64,000 nucleotides of DNA, taken from Bagarius yarrelli. Lineage: Eukaryota > Chordata > Actinopteri > Siluriformes > Sisoridae. Within the stretch, counting starts at the first letter, position 1. Every line of letters starts with the position of its first letter. Location: contig VCAZ01000179.1 of NCBI GenBank assembly GCA_005784505.1, forward strand, positions 404,197-468,196. The letters run 5' to 3'. Positions 46,220 through 64,000 of the stretch are shown here, one piece after another. The translations under genes and the position numbers were made by a program. A model generated the notes under the pieces. It had not been told where the DNA came from. It did not search any database and was given only the letters and a program-made list of their open reading frames with translations.

Positions 46220-47116
46220 CTTTAAGGGTACACTAAGTAGATATTCCTTTGTTGTTTATGATATCAGGCAAAAATAAATATGCGCTTTAAATGATTACTT
46301 TTGGAAATAGTAAAATCATAGAGGCAAGTTATTTTTAAGTTTTTAAATAAAAATGTAAAGTCAAGGGTTAGGGTTTGGTAGGGTTTTGGTAATTGGTGCA
46401 CAGCGGATTAATTTTTTAAAACTAAATCAAAAGTTGTAGTCAGTAAATTATAAATTAGGTGTAAATAAATAAAGACAAAAATTACTAGGGTTGTGTACTG
46501 GCAAGTCCTCGCGATACGATACATGGGTCACGATGCAATATATCACGATATATTGCAATCCAACACAAATTACAATACATTGTAATACCTAATTAAAAAC
46601 GAAAAACAAATAGCTAAATACACAACAGATACAAAGCTGGAGGTGCCCTTATTTTTTTCCGTCATGCTTGATTCTGAGACAATACCCACATATGTCAGCG
46701 ACACCTACAGGAGCGGAGAAGTCGTAATTAAGGGTTTTAATAAAATATTAATGTAAACGTAAATCAGTTTAAAATGTATGACCATCGTTTGCATAGAATC
46801 TGATGCAAACAAATTGAGACAAGAAAACTATTAATCTTTATTTTTTTTCCAAAAAAGCATTTAATTTATGTCCTTTAACGTCTATTTTACCCCCATTTAT
46901 TGTACTTTTTTCTAATTACAATTTTTGTTTAAGACTAAAATTCGAAAGGTTGAACCCTGGTGCTTTATCCAAAGCCTTGTTTGCCCTGATAAGTAATAAC
47001 AATTGAAACAATAATACCAATACTATTATTATTATTATTATTATTATCATTATTATTATTAAAAAGAATTGATTCACCAGCTGAACCTTTGACTCCTACT
47101 TAGTGTACCTTTTAAG
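46220..47116. mobile_element. Possible DNA element bounded by 21-bp inverted repeats
   Basis: The arm at 46220-46240 and the arm at 47096-47116 are reverse complements at 19 of 21 positions (shared core GGTACACTAAGTAG). The 897 bp between contains 'CGCGATACGATACATGGG' and 'ATATCACGATATATTGC', words of a common fish DNA-element end, and an ATT run. No coding frame. Target duplication not clear. Confidence 0.45.
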
Positions 47117-47817
47117 AAAAAATCACATGACCTGTTTCAACTAATCACAGTGCAATGGATTTAAAACGCTGCCAAATGGGTTCCCTTCGGAGGACCTGAG
47201 CTGTAAATTCTTAGTCAATTCATTAAAGAGCTGAATAAAGTGTTATAGACTGTCCTGTGCTTCATAATTGAATCATGATGTATTAACAGCGTATCTATAA
47301 AAATTGTGTTGTTTTTTTAAATTCAGTGTTCTTTAAGGTCAAGGTTCAGTGTGGCAAAGTCCAATGAAACTCCAGAGTAACTGATAACCCGAGCAAGATC
47401 ACTGTTCGATACAACCTCATGTGTTTGTTGTTTATGTAAAATGTCACACACTGTTTCAATGTGTCCGGGTCAATGGTCTGGTTCTATGCCAAGCCGTCAG
47501 ACAAAATCTACAGTCTGTTGAACATTAACATTAGAACTCGTTAACGGTTAATAGATTATTTATTATTAATAATAAAGTCTCGAGTTAAAGGAGGAAAATA
47601 CTTGTGATGTGCTGTTAATAAAAAAGTAACAATTGGGTGAAGTGATACGGTTACACTAGGCAGTAGTGGGAGGTGCTTTTGGTACCTGGGCCCTCAGTGG
47701 GGATTTTAACTGACTTAATTCAACCTTTTAATACCATCACTATCACGTCGCGATTATAAAAACCATTAATGCTATACGTTTTTGAACAGTATAGCAGTAT
47801 ATCACGGCGTGTCATTA

Positions 47818-47820
<3 letters not shown>
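47117..47820. other. Intergenic, nothing recognised
   Basis: AT-rich spacer between sfxn1 and septin 8. Confidence 0.45.

Positions 47821-47850
<30 letters not shown>
47821..47850. repeat. (GA)n microsatellite
   Basis: About 15 GA units. Confidence 0.9.
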
Positions 47851-47852
<2 letters not shown>

Positions 47853-48284
47853 AAAACCATTTTTAATAAAGCAAGAAACCCCATTAAGAAAACTCCAAAC
47901 CTCTACACTACATCTGTCGACATATCGGCGAGTACCAGGAAAAAAAAATCAGTATTTGTACTTGGTCTTTAAAAAATGGTATTGGTGCATCCCTTATATT
48001 TATCTGTCTTTCTACCTTTCCATAAAGAGAGCAATAGATATTTTATATATGTACAGTATATATGTGTGTGTGCCTGTTGTACAGTGCTGTGCAAACTTTA
48101 TGGGCAGACGTGAAAAGAAAAAAGACTGTAAAGTAAAAATGCTTTTAAAAATATAAATGTTAATAGTTTATTTTAATCAACTAAGCAAAGGAAAGTAAGT
48201 GAACAGAAAACGAAATCCTAACCAAATCGATTGTAGGTCTGAGCAGTTTGCAAAACTAAATCAATTTCTATAGCTACTCTTGCA

Positions 48285-48600
48285 CACAAGTGGCTTAGTG
48301 GTTTGCACTGTTGGCTCACAGCAAGAAGGTTCCAGGTTCGTATTTCCTGCAAGGGTCTTTCTGTGTGTGCAGGTTCTCCCTGTGTTACTCCGGTTTCCTC
48401 CCACAGTCCAAACACATGTATGTTAGGTTAATTGGTGATTCTAAATTGCCCATAGGAGTGTGAGTGTGTGTGCATGTTTGTCTGTATGCGGCCCTGTGAT
48501 GTCCTGGTGGCCCCTGCCTTTCACCCAATGACAACTGGCATAGACTTCAGCAGATTCTTATGACCCTGATTAGGGATAGGCGGGTATAGACAATGGATGG
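48285..48600 (-). mobile_element. Retroposon-like fish repeat, reverse strand
   Basis: 'GTGGCTTAGTGGTTTGCACT', 'CTCCGGTTTCCTCCCACAG', 'TTAATTGGTGATTCTAAATT', 'TAGGGATAGGCGGGTATAG' are the reverse complements of the 26591 copy. Its end runs directly into ATGGATGG repeats. Confidence 0.75.
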
Positions 48601-49204
48601 ATGAATGGATGGATTAGGATGGATGGATGGTGGATTGATTAGGATTGATAAATGAAAAGATTGATTGATTGATTAGAATAGAGAGATACAATAGATGGGT
48701 GGATGGATAGATGGATGGATGAATGCATGCATGGATGGAGGGGGATTGGATTGATTAGAATAGATGGATGGATGGATAGATGGATGGATGGATGGTGGAT
48801 TGATTGATTAGAATGGATGGATGGATGGATGGATGGATGGATGGATGGATGGATGGATGGATGGATGGTGGATTGATTGATTAGATTAGGATAGGATGGA
48901 TGGATGGATGGATGGATGGATGGATGGATGGATGGATGATTGATTAGAATAGATGGATGGATGGATGGATGGATGGATGGATGGATGGTGGATTGATTGA
49001 TTAGAATAGATGGATGGATGGATGGATGGATGGATGGATGGATGGTGGATGGATGATTGATTAGAATAGATGGATGGATGGATGGAGGATGGTGGATTGA
49101 TTGATTAGAATAGATGGATGGATGGATGGATGGATGAATGGTGGATTGATTGATTAGAATAGATGGATGATGGATGGATGGATGGATGATGGATGGATGG
49201 ATGG
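48590..49204. repeat. (GGAT)n array with GATTGATTAGAATAGAT spacers
   Basis: About 610 bp of GGAT tetramers divided into blocks of 20-60 bp by a recurring GTGGATTGATTGATTAGAAT spacer. A reverse-strand frame of P-S-I-H repeats is an artefact. Confidence 0.95.
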
Positions 49205-50690
49205 ACACTTGCCATAAAAAAATTTGGCAGATACAGTAGGTTGTTCAAAACATATTTAAGAACTAACTATAAATCTTCGATGGATAGGCTGCCTTCCTGT
49301 AATCCCACACAGACATCAGAGCTCTGTGGAGGTCAAACCATCACTTCCAGGACTTGGTGAAATTGCTATTAATATATAAATATAAAGCTAAATAAATAAA
49401 GTAAATAAGTAAATAATTTTTGTTTGTCTCTGGCAATGACAATAAAGTTGAATCTAATCTAATCTAATCTAAAGATAGTTCTTAATGACTTCAGCTCTAT
49501 GTTGCAGAATAAACCTGTGGCCCAGCAGACACCTCCCTAATGTAATTATTCGATTCTGATACTTTTTCTGTTTACTAACTTTGCATTTTGTAAGGGAAAT
49601 TTCATTTCTACACATTTGCCTAACATTTGCACAGCACTGCACATCTATACAGACAGACAGATCATGTATCCAATAATAAACAATATACACACACGATCTA
49701 CTTAGTTTTATCGACTTTAAAGGTACAGTTGGTGTTTTTAAAATGTTTTCTAGACTTGTAATAAATGTATTGATTCATAGAAACAGTAGCAAAACGTATC
49801 TGTAGTATTATCTTGTAATAGAATCGCTCTGTTTTCTTTTCATTTTTTTTTTTTTCTGGTCCTGAAATGAGCTCCATCTCCGATTAAAACATGGCTGCTT
49901 CAGTAGAAAAAGATCTGTCAATTGCACACTGCTCCTTTACTGTTAGGCTACAGTACATTACATAGATTAGTTTTAGTCAAGCTTTCAGAATTTAATGTAA
50001 GCTTTGAATTCATTTTATTATTATTATTATTATTTACCCAAAACTTGTACCATTTTTTGAAAATGCACCAATGATACATGTCAATGCTAATAATTATACA
50101 CTAGAGAGAAGTAATTTAATTGTAATAACTTGTGTTTGTAAGATTTCATTTAAAAATCGTTAAAGCATTAAAAAAAAAAGCTCAGGATCAAATTTTAAAA
50201 TCCAACCTAAGATTAATTTTAGCAGAAATCTGTAACATGAGTTACAAAACTACAAAGCTTTATGTTATACTGGAGATGTTATGTTATGTTATGTACACAC
50301 AACACACACACACACGCATTGTTCTGTAGCTTTGTGAGTTCAGAGAAATAAATCAAAAGGTGAAACCAGCACAAAGTGATGAAGCACAATAAACCAAACA
50401 GAAATGCACTGTTAGTAGAAGATCTGTTGTTATGGATATTTTGGGGGATGTTGCAATCTGTAGATGATCTGAATTAAATAAATAATGTTTAGAAAAATTG
50501 TTTTGTTTGTATTTTTTTAATGTTTAAAAATGTGTGAAACGGTTCTATTTTATATCATTATTTTCTTATCTATTTTGAGACATAAAATGTACTAATGTAT
50601 TTGTTGTGGGATAAAAGAATCACATTTTACATTATTATAATTATACATTATTATTATTAATATTATAACTATTTTTGAAGAGAGAGAGAG
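49205..50690. other. Intergenic, mostly unrecognised
   Basis: AT-rich. Small features only: a TCTAA run at 49451-49472 and an ATT run near 50017-50032. Confidence 0.45.
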
Positions 50691-50799
50691 AGAGAAAGAG
50701 AAAGTATTGTATTTTATTGTAAGGTGGGCCATCTGCTGGTGAAGAGGTACTAAAGACTCTGCACTGCTGTTCAAGCTGTATTAGTATCAGAGTAGTGGT

Positions 50800-51420
50800 T
50801 CCTTAAGAGTAGTGGTTTCCAAACTGGGTGGCACGACCCCTAAGGGGGCATAGAGTTATAATAAGGCGGGGAACGGAAAGGCTAGTGTGAAGTCAGCAGA
50901 TTTGTACAGGGATGCACTAAAAGTCCAAAAAACACCCGAAATATAAATCAAAAATATATGCCATGACACGCCGCATATGGGGTTATAATTTTGCCACATT
51001 TTTGCACACAAAAGATCATATTTTACAAAGTGTGTGGAAAAAAATATGCATCTACCAAAGAATAAAGTTTTAAAGCACAAAAATAAAGCACAATGTGAAA
51101 AAAAAGATTTTTTTGGCAGTACAATTTGCCCAAATTTCAGCTAATAAGATACGAGGCTGCTAAATTCCGATTAAAGGTTAATCCTTCCTTCAATAAGGAA
51201 GGTTGCAGGAGATGTGGGCGGTATGTTAGTATGATTCTAAAGGTCCACACATACTTTAGTGGCCCCCAGAGATCTGTTTAATTAGTAGTAACAGCACGGA
51301 ATGTGTGTAGTAGGGGGCCCAAAGTCATATTCTTTTATGGGGCCCACAATTGCTAGCAGCAATCCCTGCCTCGGAATATCGATAAGTATTAGTTCACCAC
51401 AAGTTTATCAGTGTGTTTAC
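50800..51420. repeat. Possible decayed DNA-element sequence
   Basis: 'GTTTCCAAACTGGGTGGCAC' with 'CCCTAAGGGGGCATAG' at 50815-50850 resembles the end of a fish hAT-type repeat, and 'GGGGCCCACAATTGC' at 51340 recalls the 25545 repeat. Boundaries cannot be set. Confidence 0.3.
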
Positions 51421-51460
51421 CACAAAAATGCTGAGATATTGATCTCAGAATACACCACAC

Positions 51461-52109
51461 TAGGAGTGTGACAAGATTTTGTGACACAAGATATCGCGGG
51501 ATTCCATGTATCTCAATGTAACGATAGAAGATGCCCCGCCACATTTAGGCTGCATTTACACTGTACATATCATGTGACCCAATTCCGTTTTTTTTTTCTC
51601 CAATGTGGCACAGGGTCGGATTTAACTCATGAGAGTGTAAGCAGGAAAAAAGAATGGATGCCGAGGTTTAAATATGATGCGGAAGCAACAAATTAAACAT
51701 AAATGTTTTTTGTCCATTGTGTTCATTGATTATCACAGTGTTTTTACTTCCTTTTCTGGTCAGTACGTCCACATTGGGTTTTTTTGCCGTGTAAATGCAG
51801 ATATCAGATACGGGTCAGTTTTAAAAGATGGTGTAAGCGGGCTGTCAGTAAAAAAAATCTGATGTAGTCACCAAATCAGAAATATAGACGTGGCAATAAA
51901 AAGTTTGTGGCAAAACATTCTGCTGTTTATATGTTGTTAATTGTCGCATATAATTAATTAAAATTTGAAAAGTTGCTTTTTCAATTTGCATTTTGTGTTT
52001 TTCAGTTGAATGAAACTATTTCTCCCCATATTTCAACATTAAGGATTTTTTTTACAAAAGTCTCATCTTGTCTCTTTCTTGTCTTGTCTCGTGTCTCGTC
52101 ACACCTCTG
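51461..52109. mobile_element. hAT-type element with perfect 8-bp target duplication, containing a second repeat
   Basis: Octamer CACCACAC lies at 51453-51460 and again at 52110-52117. Between them, TAGGAGTGTGACAAG at the left faces CAGAGGTGTGACGAG (reverse complement of the right end). 649 bp, no transposase. Positions 51550-51880 share phrases with the separate element at 7083-7718, so one repeat appears nested in the other. Confidence 0.88.
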
Positions 52110-52117
52110 CACCACAC

Positions 52118-52443
52118 AGCACACCAATTTTATTATTATTATTTTTTTTAATCTGTTCAAGAGCCACAGAAGGTTTCACTGCAGCAGTAAATAATAACAT
52201 CAATAAGTGAGTGTGTTCTGTTTGCACATCTCTTTAGTGTGAGACAGAAAGTCCATGCCAGGAGGTTGGCGTATTCGGAGGATGGCATCTCAGCTTCACC
52301 AGCTGCATTTTAATGTGAAGGGGGAGTTTCCAGTGAGGGGCCCTTCTAAAAGTGTAGAGCTGTAAACTGTTTCGACTTTCAGAGAAGTGTCAGAGAGCAA
52401 AACAGATCAATCTGAAGACCGTAAGATTCTCTGATAGACCAGC
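52118..52443 (+). promoter_or_regulatory. Upstream region and 5' untranslated part of septin 8
   Basis: The 325 bp between the hAT element and the ATG hold no repeat. No TATA box is evident. The transcription start cannot be fixed from sequence alone. Confidence 0.4.
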
Positions 52444-61658
<9,215 letters not shown>

Positions 61659-61806
61659 TTTATTTACACTCTAAAGCGCAGTTGAAGAAATCGTTCAATT
61701 TTTGTATCAGGAAAACAACTTCTACTGGATCCATGTCACTCCCCGTCTGCACTGTAACACCTGCTCCCAGTCACTCACTCAGCTATACACTCCAACACCA
61801 CATACA

Positions 61807-61863
<57 letters not shown>

Positions 61864-62651
61864 AGAGTGTGTTTCTCTTTCTGTTTATTACTCTTTTATT
61901 CTTTTTCTTTTATAGAATCTTTTATTACTATTTTTACATTTTGTTTAGGTTGTTTTCTTTTCTTGTCTTTCTTTTTTTCTCCTTTCTTTTTTGCCTTTTT
62001 TAAAATTTTCTTTCCTTTCCTTTTTCTTTCTTTCTTTCTTTCTTACTTTTCCCCTTTCTGTTTCTTTTTCTCTCTCACTCTCACCTCATTTCTCTTTCTT
62101 TCCTTCTTTTTTCCCTCTTGTACTTTCTTTTTTGCTTGCTTCCTATTTTTGTTTTCATTTTATGCTTTCAATTTTGTTTCTTTCCTTTTTGTATTTTGCT
62201 TTTTTTCTCTTTCTCTCCTAATTTTCTCTCTCTCCCTCTCTCTGTCTGTCTCTCTTTCCTTCTTTTTTCTCTCTCTCGTATTTTTTCTTTTTTTCTTTCT
62301 CTCTTTACTAAAAACTATTGTTTGTTCTCTTTTCCATTAGACCACTGGTTTTTTTTGGGTGAAACACTGCTTTTTAGCCAGTGAGTGCATTGATTCAGGG
62401 CAGACGCTCTGATACACTGGCCATATTAAAGTGTAAGCCATTAACCATAACGCCAGCCATTTTATTATTCATTTTAGACTGCGAGTTTCATTTTATTGTC
62501 ATGAGTTGTGGGCACACATTAGAATATGCTACAAATTCTAGATGTTTTAATGATCTTGTATTGAATAGTTATTTAAATACAGGTTTTTTTCTTAGTATAT
62601 TTCTCAGTCATTTTTGTTTATTTTGTCTATTTTTGGGTGAAATATTAAAAA

Positions 62652-62657
62652 AATAAA
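62652..62657 (+). terminator. Candidate septin 8 polyadenylation signal
   Basis: AATAAA, with another AATAAA at 62767-62772. Both precede the heat-shock promoter at 62826. Confidence 0.5.
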
Positions 62658-62825
62658 CACTTAACTGAAACTTGTCTGTTTGTTAATTACGCTGTTCTTA
62701 TCTTTCACATTATTTTTTTAAGACAAAAATATTGGACTATTACTATTTTAAGACCCAACATAAGTGAATAAACCTGTTATAATGCCTGTTTAACGTGTTG
62801 TATTTTATCAGTATTATATTCCCGA

Positions 62826-63013
62826 GGAATTTTCTAGAACACAATCTGGAACTGACACAAGCACTAAAAAGGAATCGGTCGCTCTGAATGGGCGTGGCTT
62901 AGGGTTCCGCAACCTGACGCACCAATGAAAAAGCTGAACGAAAGAACGCCCTCGTATCCCAACCAATAAAATCCTTCCTAATGTTCTGACGCGGTTGTCG
63001 CAGACTATAAAAT
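62826..63013 (+). promoter_or_regulatory. Heat-shock-type promoter
   Basis: A perfect three-unit heat-shock element, gGAAttTTCtaGAAc, lies at 62826-62840. Downstream are a GC-box-like GGGCGTGGC (62890-62898), two CCAAT boxes (62922-62926 and 62963-62967) and TATAAAAT (62006 series: 63006-63013). GAA units cluster again at 62936-62946. Spacing fits a start site near 63035-63040. Confidence 0.75.
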
Positions 63014-63034
63014 GCTGAAGCTTCGCACTAACGT

Positions 63035-63212
63035 TCGCCTGACGCCAAGGGTCAGGGGGTGTGCGACGGACAGCAAGTTGAAGTACTTGCTTTGAACACA
63101 AATAGCAACACTTATTTGCATTTCTTTTCTTTATCTTAAGCAGTTTTTTTCTTAGTTAAATATTTTTTCTTGCGCTTTTAGCTAAATAAACCTATATAAA
63201 AGAACATCCGAG
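63035..63212 (+). other. Probable non-coding first exon of a gene continuing past the window
   Basis: The stretch from the predicted start to the donor AG|GTAAGTT at 63212/63213 has no long open frame. A non-coding first exon behind a heat-shock promoter is typical of hspa8, hsp90 and polyubiquitin genes; which one cannot be decided because no coding exon is in view. A second TATA-like TATATAAAAG at 63193 is too close to the donor to be the main one. Confidence 0.55.
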
Positions 63213-64000
63213 GTAAGTTCGCCATTTTGTATTTACAGTATGTTCATGCGCACGCGCGAGTTCGTCAGACTGTTTATTCGTAAAGTTATGTCGCTTTTTT
63301 TTGCTTGATTAATATTTAAACTTGATATTTTAGATTGCGCGTGTAATTTTAGATTGTTGTCGATTCGTAAACCTTTAAACTTAAGTCATTTTTATCTCGT
63401 AAAACAAACAAAAAAGAAACGTAAGATCTACAGTTTAAACGATCAAACGTTAGCTGTTCTTTATTAGTTTGTGCTTTTTGTTGTTGTTGTTGCTGTTATT
63501 TAAATAAATTTTTTGTTAGAGGTCATACGCTGTACCGTGCTGTAAACATGCCCAGGCATATCACCCGAAGTGGTAATTTCTTCCTTTCACACTGGTATTC
63601 CGACACGTCCCGCCTCCATTTCTAGACCTACTTGGATTCATTAAGAGTTTTCGTTATGATTGGTTGGTTAATCGCGTAATTGGCATACGCACGTTAAATC
63701 CACCAATCCCATCTCAGGATATCGTCCTTGCCTAAATACGGGTGGGAAAATGTCTAGCAGTGGTCTTCCATGTTCTACCCTGACGCAAGTTTTATAAGAT
63801 CAAAAATCTTATAAAAAAATGCCCGGATGTCAAACACTTCTAATTCTTATTCTGCCCCTGTGATTAATTCTTTAGTCTCTAATGTGCCTTCTGACTCAGT
63901 TTTTATCCATTTATAATTGCATCTTAAGGGGTGAAAAGTTGAGATGATTCTAGGAGACCCAAACCCTTTGGGGGACCCCCAGAGACCTGTTATTAATAGT
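63213..64000. other. Likely first intron of the heat-shock-type gene; nothing else recognised
   Basis: AT-rich; no coding exon identified to the window end. Confidence 0.4.

Noticed and set aside
48639..49208. 189-codon H-P-S-I frame on the minus strand
   Set aside because: Translation of the GGAT microsatellite.
62814..63101. 95-codon minus-strand frame over the heat-shock promoter
   Set aside because: It overlaps the HSE, CCAAT and TATA elements read on the other strand and shows no family motif.
63191..63201. Second TATA-like box TATATAAAAG
   Set aside because: Only about 15-20 bases before a strong splice donor, leaving no room for a first exon; TATAAAAT at 63006 is better placed.

Overview
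This is a window of vertebrate nuclear DNA, almost certainly from a teleost fish. It holds three complete or nearly complete split protein genes, all on the + strand, and the promoter of a probable fourth. Introns are AT-rich and full of fish-type repeats: Tc1-like transposons, a tRNA-derived SINE family, hAT-type non-autonomous elements and very long microsatellites. The repeat phrases (SINE tail 'TTGGGCCCCTGAGCAAGG', retroposon 'GTGGGAGGAAACCGGAGAA') look like those of otophysan fishes such as catfish. That lineage call is an inference from memory, not from a search.

Layout. 1-345: unassigned, with a possible 3' end of an upstream gene. 346-1060: a tandem run of SINE-like units. 2290-2303: an X-box-like site. 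2525-28862: cfap69, 23 coding exons and 950 codons, all reading frames joining in phase. 28863-37553: an intergenic block built largely from giant tandem repeats (GATA/GACA about 1 kb, a 20-bp minisatellite about 2.1 kb, TTCTA pentamers about 2 kb). 37554-45593: sfxn1, 10 coding exons and 322 codons. 45594-52443: intergenic, with an hAT-type element carrying a perfect 8-bp target duplication and a GGAT array. 52444-about 61658: a septin 8 gene, with nine firm coding exons and an uncertain terminal exon. 62826-63212: a compact promoter with a perfect heat-shock element, CCAAT boxes and TATA, then a likely non-coding first exon ending at a strong splice donor at 63213. The body of that gene lies beyond the window.

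The three genes are not a functional pathway. CFAP69 is a ciliary/flagellar ARM-repeat protein, SFXN1 a mitochondrial inner-membrane serine carrier, and septin 8 a filament-forming GTPase. They are simply neighbours in the same direction.

No novel multi-gene system is visible. The best second-look items are a probable U12-type (minor spliceosome) intron in cfap69, an X-box upstream of this ciliary gene, TG-repeat tracts directly before four splice acceptors, two large intronic hairpins, a heat-shock promoter packed close behind septin 8, and the tandem-repeat architecture. Exon boundaries were placed by reading frame, splice dinucleotides and remembered human homologues. No alignment or search was run.
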